64,000 nucleotides of DNA from an uncultured Thiohalocapsa sp. (GCF_913062725.1 NZ_CAJXWY010000004.1:1-64000); one strand, 5' to 3'. Counted from the first letter of the stretch, positions 36,492-47,103 are shown. The notes: generated by a model not told the origin, from the letters alone. Numbers and translations: made by a program.

Positions 36492-37033
36492 TTGCTGGAC
36501 TGCTTCCAGGACGGATACAGGTAGGCCAAGGGCCGCAGCGGCAGCGGCAGCTCTTCGATGTCGAGGGAGACGCGGAGCTGAACCTCGTACGCCGTGTCCG
36601 GCTGCAGCCGGTCGGGCGCCAGTAGCGGCAGGTCGCGAATCTCGCCGAGGGCGGCGAGTGCCGCATCGCGGGTGACATAGGTGCGACCGCGCTCACCCGG
36701 CAGCTGCGAGACCAGGTAGCGCTCAGACAGGGGCTTGTAGCGAATGCGGTAGCGCAGACGCTCATCCACCAGACTCTCTTGCCAAATCCAGGCATCCGCG
36801 GGGCGCACCTGAATGTGTACCTCCACCGTCAGGGGCACGCCGTTCTGCAGGGCTTCCAGGGCCCGCTCACTGAAATCGTAGCGAATGTTCGCATCCATGA
36901 CGAAGGCCCCCTCCCCCAGTCGGGTCTCCACGCGCTCCACGTCGAAGTCGCGCGCCACCGCCTGAGCCACACCCACCAGCAACATGAGCGCGGGCATCAT
37001 CACCGCGATACGCCAACGCCGGCGCCGCCTCAC
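36464..37033 (-). CDS. DUF4390 domain protein
   Basis: 189 aa. An N-terminal signal-like segment (RIAVMMPALMLLVGVAQAVA) and a beta-rich body (VMDANIRYDFSERALEALQN, LRYRIRYKPLSERYLVSQL) match the DUF4390 family, regularly encoded between rsmB and ntrY in gammaproteobacteria. It is probably periplasmic. It overlaps rsmB by 4 bases and ntrY by 28 bases, so it sits within one transcription unit. Function unknown. Confidence 0.75.
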   Translation of the reverse strand: MRRRRRWRIAVMMPALMLLVGVAQAVARDFDVERVETRLGEGAFVMDANIRYDFSERALEALQNGVPLTVEVHIQVRPADAWIWQESLVDERLRYRIRYKPLSERYLVSQLPGERGRTYVTRDAALAALGEIRDLPLLAPDRLQPDTAYEVQLRVSLDIEELPLPLRPLAYLYPSWKQSSKWTKWPLTP

Positions 37034-38418
37034 GGTGTGCGCTCCAGCAGCGCGAAATAAAAGCCGTCGCCGCCATCGATGGCCGGCAGCAGCTGCACGC
37101 CGGGCGCGCCGGGCAGCGCCTCGCCGACACCCGCCGGCGGCGCAAGGGGGCGCTCAAGGGCGTCGCGATGGCTGGCGAGAAAGGCCGCCACCCGTTGCTG
37201 ATTCTCTTCCGGCAGCACGGAGCAGGTCGCGTAGAGCAGCCGCCCGCCGGGGCGCAGCAGCGGCCACAGCGCCGCCAGCAGGCGATCCTGGGTCGCCGCC
37301 AGCGCCGGGATGTCGGCCGCCCGGCGCAGATACTTGATGTCGGGGTGCCGGCGGATCACGCCGGTCGCCGAGCAGGGGGCGTCCAGCAGGATGGCGTCGT
37401 AGGGCGCTCCCGGCCAATCGGGGGCGGCATCCCCCGCATCCGCCACCAGCACCTGCGCGCGCAGGCCGAGCCGGGCCAGATTCTCCCGCAGTGCGAGCAG
37501 ACGCTCGGCGTCCGCATCCACCGCGGTGAGCGCCAGCTCGCCGTCGGCGTGCTCCAGCAGATGGGCGGTCTTGTTGCCCGGTGCGGCACAGGCATCGAGC
37601 ACACGCTCGCCGGGCTGCGGATCGAGGAACAAGGCGGCGCACTGGGCCGCCGCATCCTGCACCGACACCCGCCCCTCGGCGAAGCCCGGCAGGCGTTGCG
37701 TCGGCACCGGCTGATCCAGTATTAGCGCACTGTCCAACCCCGCCAGCAGCCGTGCGGCGATCCCTGCGGCGGCGAGCGCGTCGGCATAGTCGCGCAGCGA
37801 CTGGCGCCTGCGGTTGACGCGCAGGGTCATGGGCGGGTGCTGGTTGCTGGCCGCGACGATGCGCCGCCAATGCTCGGGCCAGGCGGCCTGTAGCCGGCGC
37901 AGCAGCCAATCCGGGAACAGGGCGGGATCATCCGCTGCGCTGCCGACCTCGGCGAGGAGGCGTTCATGCTCGCGCTGGAAGCGGCGCAGGGCAGCATTCA
38001 CCAGACCGGCGGCGCGCGCCCGACCCAGGGCACGGGTGGCGTCCACCGTGGCGGCCACGGCGGCGTGGGCGGGGATGCGGGTGTAGATCAGTTGGTAGAG
38101 ACCCACCGCCATGAGCGCGTTCAGGACCCGGTCGGCGCGGCGAAGCGGCCGCGTCAGCAGTATAGCGACGAGGGCGTCCAGGCGCGGCAGCAGCCGCAGC
38201 GTGCCATAGCAGAGCTCGGTGAGCAGCGGCTGGTCGCGCACGCCCACATCGCCCGCCGCCGCCGCGAGCGCCGTGGTCAGGGAGCGGCCGTCGACGCGCA
38301 CGGCGTGGACCACCCGCGCGGCGGCGGCACGCACTTGGGCACCGGGGGCATCCCGCCGCGGCAATTGCCGCCGATGCCCGCGCGTCCGTGGCGCGTCGGC
38401 GCGCGGCGGCTCAGCCAA
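37030..38418 (-). CDS. rsmB: 16S rRNA m5C967 methyltransferase RsmB
   Basis: 462 aa from TTG 38418, which overlaps the fmt stop by 8 bases; no ATG is nearer the family start. An N-terminal NusB-like helical domain (AAAARVVHAVRVDGRSLTTA) precedes the methyltransferase. SAM site: LDACAAPGNKTAHLLE. Catalytic cysteines: LLDAPCSATGVIRRHPD and YATCSVLPEENQ. It methylates C967 of 16S rRNA. It is part of the def-fmt-rsmB operon. Confidence 0.9.
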   Translation of the reverse strand: MAEPPRADAPRTRGHRRQLPRRDAPGAQVRAAAARVVHAVRVDGRSLTTALAAAAGDVGVRDQPLLTELCYGTLRLLPRLDALVAILLTRPLRRADRVLNALMAVGLYQLIYTRIPAHAAVAATVDATRALGRARAAGLVNAALRRFQREHERLLAEVGSAADDPALFPDWLLRRLQAAWPEHWRRIVAASNQHPPMTLRVNRRRQSLRDYADALAAAGIAARLLAGLDSALILDQPVPTQRLPGFAEGRVSVQDAAAQCAALFLDPQPGERVLDACAAPGNKTAHLLEHADGELALTAVDADAERLLALRENLARLGLRAQVLVADAGDAAPDWPGAPYDAILLDAPCSATGVIRRHPDIKYLRRAADIPALAATQDRLLAALWPLLRPGGRLLYATCSVLPEENQQRVAAFLASHRDALERPLAPPAGVGEALPGAPGVQLLPAIDGGDGFYFALLERTP

Positions 38419-39352
38419 GCAGGACACCGTCCATGCGGCGGGCGTTGAGAAAGTCGTGGGCCGACATGCGTCGCTTGCCAGGCGCCTGCAGCTCGGTGAT
38501 GCGCAACACACCGGCGCCGGTGCCGACATCGATGCCCGCAGGGCCGGCCGCCAGCACACGGCCCGCCTCGGCGGCGGCTGTCTCCGCCGCCGCCAGCGCC
38601 TGCGCAGACCAGATGCGCAGCACGTCATCGCCGAGACGGGTCTGGGCGACGGGCCAGGGGTCGAGTGCGCGCACCGCGCGCGCGGTGACGACGGCGGGCA
38701 GTGTCCAGTCGATGGCCGCCTCCTCCTTGGTGAGCTTGCGCGCGTAGGTGGCCGCAGCATCATCCTGGGGCTGCGGGGACGTACTGCCATCGAGCACGCC
38801 GGGCAATGCCGCCAGCAAGGTCTCCGCGCCCAGCGCCGCCAGCCGTGCCGTCAGGCTGCCGGTGGTGTCTTCGGCGGCGATGGCAACCGGGGCGAAGCGA
38901 TACACCGGCCCCGTATCGAGCCCTGCCTCCATGCGCATGATGCTGACGCCGGTCTCGGTGTCGCCGGCGAGCAGCGCGCGCTGGACCGGTGCAGCCCCGC
39001 GCCAGCGCGGCAGCAGCGAGGCATGGATGTTGACGCAGCCGCGCCGGGGGGTGTCGAGCACCACCTGCGGCAGTATCAGCCCATACGCGGCCACCACGAG
39101 CAGATCCGCTTCCCAGGCCGCCAGCTCGGCCTGCGCCCCCGGGTCCTTGAGGGAGGCGGGCTGCAGCACCGGCAGCCCGGCTGCCAGGGCGCGGCGCTTG
39201 ACCGGCGAGGGCTCCAGCCGCCGGCCGCGGCCGGCGGGCCGGTCTGGCTGGGTGTAGACGGCGACCACCTCGTGGGCACTCGCGATGAGAGCGGACAATG
39301 CCGGCACGGCGAAGTCTGGCGTGCCGGCATAGAGGATACGGGCCGGTGTCAT
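38411..39352 (-). CDS. fmt: Methionyl-tRNA formyltransferase
   Basis: 313 aa, start MTPARILYAGTPDFAVPALS at 39352. The formyl-THF-binding signature (VNIHASLLPRWRGAAPVQ) with its catalytic His and Asp region (GDTETGVSIMRMEAGLDTGP) is intact, and a C-terminal OB-like domain follows. It formylates initiator Met-tRNA, the partner step to peptide deformylase encoded upstream. Confidence 0.95.
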   Translation of the reverse strand: MTPARILYAGTPDFAVPALSALIASAHEVVAVYTQPDRPAGRGRRLEPSPVKRRALAAGLPVLQPASLKDPGAQAELAAWEADLLVVAAYGLILPQVVLDTPRRGCVNIHASLLPRWRGAAPVQRALLAGDTETGVSIMRMEAGLDTGPVYRFAPVAIAAEDTTGSLTARLAALGAETLLAALPGVLDGSTSPQPQDDAAATYARKLTKEEAAIDWTLPAVVTARAVRALDPWPVAQTRLGDDVLRIWSAQALAAAETAAAEAGRVLAAGPAGIDVGTGAGVLRITELQAPGKRRMSAHDFLNARRMDGVLLG

Positions 39353-39597
39353 GGTCGTTTCGGCGGGATAGTCTCGGTGGCGGGCTCGGTGCGGGCTCGT
39401 TGGGGATTGGCTGGCACGGCTGCGTGCCCGGCTTTGCTGCAGCGCCCCCGTGGCCCTGCGCGGGGACGGGGGCCGGCCGCGCAACGGACCGGGGGCGACC
39501 GACCGGCGCTACCGGCCGACGCCGCAGGAGCCATGGCCGCGCACGAAGCGGCGCGATCTCGCCGCCACCCCGGCGTCGGTCGCCTTGGTCGGCCTGC

Positions 39598-40134
39598 TCA
39601 GATAGCCTGACGACGCTTGGCGGCGGGCGCCGGCGTCGCCTGGCGACGCTCTTTCTCCAGCTTTTTGCGGATGCGCTGGCGCTTCAGCGATGAGATGTGA
39701 TCGACGAACAGCTTGCCGTCGAGGTGATCGATCTCGTGCTGGATGCACACCGCCAAGAGGCCATCGGTCTCCAGCTCGAAGGACTCACCGTCGCGGTCGA
39801 GGGCGCGGACCTTGATGCACTCCGCGCGCATCACGGGCTCGAAGAAGCCGGGCACCGACAGACAGCCTTCGCTCATTTCCTCCTCGCCGCTGCTGGCGAG
39901 GATCTCCGGGTTGATCAGGCAAAGCGGCTGATCCTTCTCATCGGAGGTGTCGATGACGATGACGCGCCTCGGCACGTTCACCTGGATGGCCGCGAGGCCG
40001 ATCCCCGGCGCGTCGTACATGGTTTCGAGCATATCGTCTACGAGCTGACGGATCCCGTCGTCCACCTGCTCCACGGGCTCGGCCCGGCGTCGCAGACGCT
40101 CGTCGGGGAAAGTGAGGATTTCCAGTTTAGCCAT
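39598..40134 (-). CDS. def: Peptide deformylase
   Basis: 178 aa from ATG 40134 ([15 protein letters not shown]). All three deformylase motifs are present: [13 protein letters not shown] and HEIDHLDG, which hold the metal-binding Cys and two His. It removes the formyl group from nascent proteins. It is the first gene of the leftward operon; a 245-bp gap to fmt holds nothing recognised. Confidence 0.95.
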   Translation of the reverse strand: MAKLEILTFPDERLRRRAEPVEQVDDGIRQLVDDMLETMYDAPGIGLAAIQVNVPRRVIVIDTSDEKDQPLCLINPEILASSGEEEMSEGCLSVPGFFEPVMRAECIKVRALDRDGESFELETDGLLAVCIQHEIDHLDGKLFVDHISSLKRQRIRKKLEKERRQATPAPAAKRRQAI

Positions 40135-40421
40135 GACGTTACAAGACAGTCGTGATTCGCAATTACAGGCCCTGCGGATTAGGCTAGTATGGCCATGATA
40201 CACCATTGGGTGCAGTTCCCGGCATCGGTGGCGGAATGGAAAATGCCGCATCGGCAAGCGCTTGCAACACGGCTACTGGGAAGAGCGGCGCGGGCACGCA
40301 TGACATTGCCCCTGCTCACGCCGCCCGCCGGCCAGCCGGCCCCAGACTAGCCCCACCAGACCAGCCCCCCCAGACCACCCCCAGAAGATCAGCCGCCCGG
40401 GGATCGCCCGGAGGAGGCGAC

Positions 40422-41690
40422 ATGCCCAGCCAGCACATCGCCCGTCGTCGTCGCACCCCGCCGCACTTTGGCCTTCGACGCCTGCGCCCGGTGCCACCCG
40501 CCAAGCGCGTCACGTCGGCGCCCGCCCTCCTCTCTCTTTTGCTGGTGGCCACGCCGAGCGCTGCGCTCGCGCAACGTGCGCTGCGTATGGACGCACCGGA
40601 ACGCTATGTGGTGCAGCCCGGCGATACCCTGTGGCAGATCGCCGAGCGCTTTCTGGACGCGCCCTGGCGCTGGCCACAGGTCTGGCAGGCCAACCCGGAC
40701 ATCGCCGATCCGAACCGGATCTACCCCGGCGATGTGCTGGTGGCGGATCGCAGCGGCGCCAGCCCACGCATTCGTAAGGCCAATGGTGGCGACGGCCTGC
40801 GCACGGTCAAGCTGTCGCCGCGCGTGCGGGTCCGGGATCTGGACCGGGAGATTCCCGCCATTCCCATACACGCCATCGCCCCCTTCCTGTCGCGGCCGCT
40901 GATCACGACGGCACAGGCCCTGGAGGGGTCACCTTACGTGGTGGGCTTTGCGGCCGACAAGCTCATGGGCGGTCCCGGCGACAGCCTTTTGGTCCGTGGC
41001 ATCAGCACCGCCGACAGCGTGCGCTGGGAAATTTTGCGCCCGGGGCGGGCATATCGCGATCCGGCCACGGGCGAGCCGTTGGGCTTCGGGGCCACCGCCG
41101 TGGCCAGCGCCGAGCTGCAGCGCCCGGGTGACCCGGCGACACTTGTGGTCACGGACGCGCGCCAAGAGATCAAACCGGGCGACCGGGCCCGCCCGGCGCG
41201 CGCCGAGGCGCCCGTCCACAGCTTTTTCCCGCATCCGGCCAAGGCCGGTGTGCGCGGCCGCATCATCGCCGCGTTACGAGGGGTGTCCCATATCGGCCAA
41301 TACGACGTGATCGCGCTGAATCTCGGCCGTCGCGACGGCGTCGAGGCGGGAACGGTGCTCGCCACCTATCGTGGCGGCGAGCTGCGCCGCGATGACGTGC
41401 GCTCAGCCAGCGCACGCCAACATCCGGGCAACCAGCCTCCGGCGGAGGCCACACACCGGCACGGCGCCTGGCAGCCGGACGGCCACGAGCGCGAACGGTC
41501 CGAGCCGAACACGCCGCCACCGCGACAACGCGGGGCAGCCTCCCGGGAGCCCCAATATCGTGTGCCGGACTCCCACACCGGCACGATCATGGTGTTTCGA
41601 GCCTTCGAGAAAATGAGCTTTGCGCTGGTCATGCGCGCCCGCCAGGCGATACATCTCGACGAGATGGTCGCACCGCCAAGGCCTCGCTGA
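40422..41690 (+). CDS. LysM domain envelope protein
   Basis: 422 aa from ATG 40422 with GGAGGAGG upstream. A basic N-terminus and a hydrophobic stretch ending AALAQ suggest secretion. The LysM domain, about residues 63-110, reads VVQPGDTLWQIAERF ... NRIYPGDVLV and binds peptidoglycan. The remainder is a conserved region found in the gene next to dprA in many gammaproteobacteria. The C-terminal 70 residues before the last segment are low-complexity and polar. Divergent from def. Confidence 0.8.
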   Translation: MPSQHIARRRRTPPHFGLRRLRPVPPAKRVTSAPALLSLLLVATPSAALAQRALRMDAPERYVVQPGDTLWQIAERFLDAPWRWPQVWQANPDIADPNRIYPGDVLVADRSGASPRIRKANGGDGLRTVKLSPRVRVRDLDREIPAIPIHAIAPFLSRPLITTAQALEGSPYVVGFAADKLMGGPGDSLLVRGISTADSVRWEILRPGRAYRDPATGEPLGFGATAVASAELQRPGDPATLVVTDARQEIKPGDRARPARAEAPVHSFFPHPAKAGVRGRIIAALRGVSHIGQYDVIALNLGRRDGVEAGTVLATYRGGELRRDDVRSASARQHPGNQPPAEATHRHGAWQPDGHERERSEPNTPPPRQRGAASREPQYRVPDSHTGTIMVFRAFEKMSFALVMRARQAIHLDEMVAPPRPR

Positions 41691-41883
41691 GGTGGGCGGT
41701 GCCGACGCACCCCGACCTCAGCGCTCAGCCGCCGATGGCACCCTGCCGCGTCAATCGCCATAGCCGCTGCTGCGGACCACGCCGCTGCTGCGGCGCAGCC
41801 GGAAGCCGGACGCGGCACCCGGCGGGACGCCCGCCGGGTGCCCCTGCGCGTGAGCGGCCCCAGCCCACCGAGACGATCACAGC

Positions 41884-43038
41884 ATGACACCTCCCGCGCG
41901 CGAGCAGCTGACCGACTGGCTAGCCCTGGCCCTGGCGCCCGGGCTCGGCCCCAGACGCATCAGCCAGCTGGTGGCGCATTTCGGCAGCGCGGCCGCGGTG
42001 CGCGCTGCGGATCGCACGGCGCTGCTGGAAGCGGGTGCACCGAAAGCGGCGATTGCCGCCGTGAAAAGCCCCGACCGCGACCGCGTGGCGCACGCCCTGG
42101 CCTGGGCTGATCGGCCAAACGCACACCTTTTGACGCCGGATTTGAGCACTTATCCCCGACGCCTGCGTGAGCTGCCCGCGGCGCCGCCGCTGCTGTTCGT
42201 GCTCGGTGACACGGATCTCTTGCACGAGCCGCAAATCGCCATCGTCGGCAGCCGCAACCCCACCGCCGGCGGCATTGCGACGGCGCGCGACTTCGCCGCT
42301 TACCTCGCCGGCCTCGGGCTGGTGATCACCAGCGGTCTCGCCCTCGGCATCGACGCCGCCGCACACCAGGGCGCGCTCGGCACCGGCCACACCATCGCCG
42401 TGCTCGGCACCGGCCCGGACCGCGTCTATCCCGCCGTCCACCGCGAGCTCGCCCGACGCATCGCCGCCGGTGGCGCCCTGGTGAGCGAGTTCCCGCCCGG
42501 CACCGGTCCGCAGGCCAGCCATTTTCCGCGGCGCAACCGCATCATCGCCGGACTCAGCCTGGGCACGCTGGTGGTGGAGGCTGCAGTAGGCTCGGGATCA
42601 CTGATCACCGCCCGGCTCGCCAGCGAGCAGGGCCGGGAGGTCTTCGCCATCCCCGGCTCGATCCACAATCCCCTCGCCCGCGGCTGTCACGCCCTGATCC
42701 GCCAGGGCGCCAAGTTGGTGGACAGCGCCAACCAGATCCTGGAAGAGCTCGACGCCCAGCTCCAACCCTACCTGGACACAACACCGGACACGACCAGCAT
42801 CGCCGGCGAGTCAACGCGACACCACGAGGAGGCGCTGGACGACGATCATCGCCGGCTGCTGTCCGCCATGGGGTATGATCCAACGGCACCCGACGACCTG
42901 ATCGCCCGCACCGGCCTACCCGCCTTCGAGATCGCCTCCATGCTGCTGTTGCTGGAACTGCAGGGCTACGTGGTCTCCCATGCCGGCGGCCGCTACAGCC
43001 GCAGCGGGACACCGCCGCAATCATCGGCCGATGCCTGA
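41884..43038 (+). CDS. dprA: DNA-processing protein DprA
   Basis: 384 aa. An N-terminal helical (SAM-like) domain is followed by the Rossmann-like core with IVGSRNPTAGG, VITSGLALGIDAAAHQGAL and FPRRNRIIAGLS, the diagnostic DprA/Smf motifs. A C-terminal winged helix closes it. It loads RecA onto incoming single strands during transformation. It lies first in the dprA-smg-topA-tsaC string. Confidence 0.94.
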   Translation: MTPPAREQLTDWLALALAPGLGPRRISQLVAHFGSAAAVRAADRTALLEAGAPKAAIAAVKSPDRDRVAHALAWADRPNAHLLTPDLSTYPRRLRELPAAPPLLFVLGDTDLLHEPQIAIVGSRNPTAGGIATARDFAAYLAGLGLVITSGLALGIDAAAHQGALGTGHTIAVLGTGPDRVYPAVHRELARRIAAGGALVSEFPPGTGPQASHFPRRNRIIAGLSLGTLVVEAAVGSGSLITARLASEQGREVFAIPGSIHNPLARGCHALIRQGAKLVDSANQILEELDAQLQPYLDTTPDTTSIAGESTRHHEEALDDDHRRLLSAMGYDPTAPDDLIARTGLPAFEIASMLLLLELQGYVVSHAGGRYSRSGTPPQSSADA

Positions 43039-43144
43039 GCAGGCCCTGCCGCGACAGCCATCACTACTCATCACTCACCACCGGCGCACCGCGTCCCGCC
43101 GACGCCGGCATCCACATACAAGTCCCGACACTCAAGGAGTCAGC

Positions 43145-43621
43145 ATGAACGAGAGCATGGTCGACGTCCTGATTTACCTGTACGAAAACTATCTGGACGG
43201 CCACTCGCGCCCGCCCGTCGACCAGGATGAGCTCGAGACCGAGCTCTCGCGCGCCGGTTTCTCCCACAGCGAGATCGCCCAGGCCCTGACCTGGCTGGAC
43301 GAGCTCGCGAGCCGCATGGATACGGCCGCGTACCCGCCGCACACCGCCGGCGCCATGCGTGTCTACTCGCCCGGCGAGTGCGCCAAGCTCGACATCGAGG
43401 CCCGGGGACTCTTGCTGTTCCTGGAGCAAAGCGCCATTCTGGACCCGCCGAGCCGCGAGCTGGTCATCGACCGCGCCATGGCGATCCAGCAAACCGCCGT
43501 CACCGTCGAAGAACTGAAATGGGTGGTGCTGCTGGTGCTCATGAGCCGCCCCGGGCGCGAAACCGCCCACAACCAAATGGAAGAGCTGATCTACAGCGAC
43601 GCGCCGGCACAGGTGCACTAG
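43145..43621 (+). CDS. smg: Smg/DUF494 family protein
   Basis: 158 aa, with AAGGAG about 8 bases upstream of ATG 43145. VDVLIYLYENYLDG and LEQSAILDPPSRELVIDRAM are typical of the Smg (DUF494) family. It always sits near dprA and topA but has no settled function. Helical and soluble. Confidence 0.9.
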   Translation: MNESMVDVLIYLYENYLDGHSRPPVDQDELETELSRAGFSHSEIAQALTWLDELASRMDTAAYPPHTAGAMRVYSPGECAKLDIEARGLLLFLEQSAILDPPSRELVIDRAMAIQQTAVTVEELKWVVLLVLMSRPGRETAHNQMEELIYSDAPAQVH

Positions 43622-43870
43622 CGCGCAACCGTGCATCGCGGGCGCCGCACCGATTGCGCACGGCCGAGCCGCCCGTCGAGGCGCTTCAGCGCGCCCGATC
43701 GACACGCGATTCGGACCAACGCGTCCTCTGCCCGACAACAGGACGCCTTCGCCCCGCCGCAGGGCGCCGCCGCGCCGGCCACGGCTGAACGGGGCACCCG
43801 GCCGCACCTTGACGCGGGGCGCGCGTTTCGTATTTGCTAATGCCCCGTTCGATTGCGCCACGGAACCGTC

Positions 43871-46198
43871 ATGCATCTCGTCGTCGTTGAATCCCCCGCC
43901 AAGGCCAAGACCATCAAGAAGTATCTGGGCCCCGAGTTCGAGGTGGTGGCCTCCTACGGGCACGTGCGCGACCTGGTGCCCAAGGAAGGGGCGGTCGTCC
44001 CGGAGCAGAACTTCGAGATGAAGTACCAGGTCATCGACCGCAACGAGAAGCACGTCTCGGCCATCGCCAAGCTGTTGAAGAAGGCCGATGCCCTGTATCT
44101 GGCCACGGACCCGGACCGCGAAGGCGAGGCCATCTCCTGGCATCTGTACGAGCTGCTGCACGACCGCAAGCTGATCGGCGAGCGCCCGGTCTACCGCGTG
44201 GTGTTCAACGAAATCACCGAGCGTGCCGTCAACGACGCCGTCGCCCATCCGCGGGACCTGTCCACGGACCTGGTCAACGCCCAGCAGGCGCGCCGGGCGC
44301 TCGACTACCTCGTGGGCTTCAACCTCTCGCCCCTGTTGTGGAAAAAAGTCCGCCGCGGCCTGTCGGCGGGCCGGGTGCAGAGCCCGGCGCTGCGGCTGAT
44401 CGTAGAGCGCGAGCAGGAAATCGAGGCCTTCCAGAGCCGGGAGTACTGGACGCTGGAGGCGGATGCCAGCGCGGCGGACGAGAAGCTGGGCAGCAAATCC
44501 TTCACCGCCAAGCTCATCCAATTCGGGGGCGAGAAGGTCGAGCAGTTCAGCATCACCGACGAAGTACGGGCCCGCGAGGTGGAAGCCGCCCTGCTGCAAG
44601 CCGCCGGCGGCGCCCCGGGCGGGCAGCTGCGCGTGGAAAAGGTGGAGCGCAAGCAGCGCAAGCGCAATCCGGCGCCGCCGTTCATCACGTCCACCCTGCA
44701 GCAGGAGGCGGCGCGCAAGCTCGGCTTCACGGCGCAGCGCACCATGCGCACCGCCCAGCAGCTCTACGAGGGGGTGGACATCGGCGACGGCGCCATCGGG
44801 CTGATCACCTACATGCGCACGGACTCCGTCAACCTGGCCCAGGAGGCCCTTACGGAGCTGCGGGATTTCATCGGCGAGCGCTACGGCAGCGACCACCTGC
44901 CGAGCAAGCCGCGCACCTTCAAGACCAAGGCCAAGAACGCCCAGGAGGCCCACGAGGCCATCCGGCCGACGTCGGTACGGCACGACCCCAAAGCCATCAA
45001 ACAGCACCTGAGCGCCGACCAGGCCAAGCTCTACGAGCTGATCTGGAAGCGCACCGTCGCCTGCCAGATGGCCCATGCGCTGATCAACCAGGTGGCCATG
45101 GACCTGTCCGCCGGCACGGGCAACCTGTTCCGCGCCACCGGCTCGACGGTGGCCGAGCCCGGTTTCATGCGCGTCTATCTCGAAGGCCGCGACGACGCCA
45201 CCAGCGCCGACGACGACGAAGAGCGCATGCTGCCCGACCTGACCGAAGGCCAGCCGGTGGATCTGCAGGCCCTCCGTCCGGAGCAGCACTTCACCGAGCC
45301 GCCGCCGCGCTACAGTGAGGCGTCGCTGGTGAAGGCCCTGGAGGAGCTCGGCATCGGCCGGCCCTCCACCTATGCCTCCATCATCTCGACGCTGCAGGAA
45401 CGGGAATACGTGCTGCTGGAGAAGAAGCGGTTCTTCCCCACGGATGTGGGCCGCATCGTCAACAAATTCCTCACCGAGCACTTCACCTCCTACGTGGATT
45501 ACGACTTCACCGCCCGGCTGGAGGACGAGCTGGACGCCGTCTCCCGCGGCGAGGAAGACTGGATTCCGCTGCTGGAGCAGTTCTGGAAACCGTTCAAGGA
45601 CCGCCTGGAGCATACGCAGGAGAACGTCGATCGCAGCGAGGTGACCCAGGAGGCCATCGACGAGCAATGCCCGGAGTGCGGCGGACAGCTGTCCAAGCGC
45701 CTGGGGCGCAACGGCCTGTTCATCGGCTGCACCAATTACCCCGAGTGCAAGTACACCCGGGATCTGAGCGAATCCAAGGGCGAGAAAGAGGAGCCACAGA
45801 TCGTTGAAGGGCGCAGCTGTCCCGAGTGCGGCTCGGAGCTCGCCGTCAAGCGCGGGCGCTACGGCAAGTTCATCGGCTGCACCGCCTATCCCAAGTGCCG
45901 CCATATCGAGCCGCTGGAGAAGCCCGTCGACACCGGCATCGAGTGCCCCAAGTGCCATCAGGGCACGCTGCAAAAAAAGAAATCCCGCCGCGGCAAGGTC
46001 TTCTTCTCCTGCTCCACCTATCCCAAGTGCGACTATGCCGTCTGGAACCAGCCGTTGGCCGAAGCCTGCCCCCAGTGCGGCTGGCCCGTGCTGACGCTCA
46101 AGGTCACCAAGACCAAGGGCGCGCAGAAGGTCTGCCCGCAGAAGGAGTGCGGCTACACCGCCCCCGCCGAAGCAGCCGAAGTGGAGGCGGCGTCTTGA
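43871..46198 (+). CDS. topA: DNA topoisomerase I
   Basis: 775 aa, start MHLVVVESPAKAKTIKKYLG. The Toprim acidic residues (DPDREGEAISWHLYE) and the active-site Tyr in LITYMRTDSVNL are present. The C-terminus carries four Cys4 zinc modules (CPECGGQL ... CTNYPEC; CPECGSEL ... CTAYPKC; CPKCHQGT ... CSTYPKC; CPQCGWPV ... CPQKEC). It relaxes negative supercoils, and the last zinc modules bind single-stranded DNA and RNA polymerase in relatives. Confidence 0.96.
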   Translation: MHLVVVESPAKAKTIKKYLGPEFEVVASYGHVRDLVPKEGAVVPEQNFEMKYQVIDRNEKHVSAIAKLLKKADALYLATDPDREGEAISWHLYELLHDRKLIGERPVYRVVFNEITERAVNDAVAHPRDLSTDLVNAQQARRALDYLVGFNLSPLLWKKVRRGLSAGRVQSPALRLIVEREQEIEAFQSREYWTLEADASAADEKLGSKSFTAKLIQFGGEKVEQFSITDEVRAREVEAALLQAAGGAPGGQLRVEKVERKQRKRNPAPPFITSTLQQEAARKLGFTAQRTMRTAQQLYEGVDIGDGAIGLITYMRTDSVNLAQEALTELRDFIGERYGSDHLPSKPRTFKTKAKNAQEAHEAIRPTSVRHDPKAIKQHLSADQAKLYELIWKRTVACQMAHALINQVAMDLSAGTGNLFRATGSTVAEPGFMRVYLEGRDDATSADDDEERMLPDLTEGQPVDLQALRPEQHFTEPPPRYSEASLVKALEELGIGRPSTYASIISTLQEREYVLLEKKRFFPTDVGRIVNKFLTEHFTSYVDYDFTARLEDELDAVSRGEEDWIPLLEQFWKPFKDRLEHTQENVDRSEVTQEAIDEQCPECGGQLSKRLGRNGLFIGCTNYPECKYTRDLSESKGEKEEPQIVEGRSCPECGSELAVKRGRYGKFIGCTAYPKCRHIEPLEKPVDTGIECPKCHQGTLQKKKSRRGKVFFSCSTYPKCDYAVWNQPLAEACPQCGWPVLTLKVTKTKGAQKVCPQKECGYTAPAEAAEVEAAS

Positions 46199-46323
46199 CC
46201 GCCACGACGCGCATCGGCCCCGGCAGCCTCGCGCGTGCGCATCAGCGCGGATGCGCCACCCACCCCGCCGCATGCGTCAGATGCGGGCGGGACGCGATGG
46301 GTGGCCGGACAAGCACGCGCTGA

Positions 46324-46926
46324 ATGCACACCCTGCGAAGCGTCGGCACCCGCCCCTTCGGCCTGCGTGAAGCGGCCCGGGTGGTCAGCCACGGCGGCGT
46401 CATCGCCTATCCCACCGAGGCCGTCTTCGGCCTCGGCTGCGACCCGCTGGACCCGGAAGCGGTGCAGCGCATCCTCGACATCAAAGGCCGCGACATCGAC
46501 AAGGGCCTGATCCTCATCGCCGCCGACATCAATGCCCTGCTCCCCTACGTCGAGCCGCTGCCCCCAAACCGCATGGCCGAGATCCGCGCCAGCTGGCCCG
46601 GCCCCAACACCTGGCTTTTCCCCGCGCGCCCCGAAACCCCCAACTGGCTCACCGGCGCCCATGACACCCTCGCCGTGCGGGTCACCGCCCACCCCGTCGC
46701 CGCGGCGCTCTGTCGCGCCTGCGTCCGCTACGGCAGCCACATCGGCAGCGGCGCACTGGTCTCCACCAGCGCCAACCTGAGCGGTCTGCAGCCCGCGCGC
46801 ACGTCGCTGGACGTCCGCCACCAGCTCCGTAACGCCCCGGACCTGCTGGTGGCGGGCCGCTGCGGCACCCACCCACGGCCTTCCACCATCCGTGACGGCC
46901 GCAGCGGACGCGTGCTGCGAGGCTGA
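46324..46926 (+). CDS. tsaC: L-threonylcarbamoyladenylate synthase
   Basis: 200 aa. The YrdC/Sua5 fold signature is seen: GGVIAYPTEAVFGLGCDP, KGRDIDKGLILIAAD, TWLFPARPETP and LVSTSANLSG. It makes the precursor of the t6A modification at tRNA position 37. Its place after topA matches the usual gammaproteobacterial order, though aroE, its common neighbour, lies 12 kb away here. Confidence 0.92.
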   Translation: MHTLRSVGTRPFGLREAARVVSHGGVIAYPTEAVFGLGCDPLDPEAVQRILDIKGRDIDKGLILIAADINALLPYVEPLPPNRMAEIRASWPGPNTWLFPARPETPNWLTGAHDTLAVRVTAHPVAAALCRACVRYGSHIGSGALVSTSANLSGLQPARTSLDVRHQLRNAPDLLVAGRCGTHPRPSTIRDGRSGRVLRG

Positions 46927-47103
46927 GCCATCCGGCATGCCCCCGGCTCAGGCCACCCGCCGGCGAACATTCGACGGCCGGCTCGCCGACTGTCCGGCGC
47001 GATACACCCAGCCTGCTCACCGGATTGCGCGCCGAAGTGCTTGTAAGTTCGGCCCTTGGGCAATACCTCAACGCCCACAATGGAACTCACACCAGGGCCA
47101 GAC

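Noticed and set aside
39353-39597. Gene between def and fmt
   Set aside because: 245 GC-rich bases with frames but no RBS, motif or homology.
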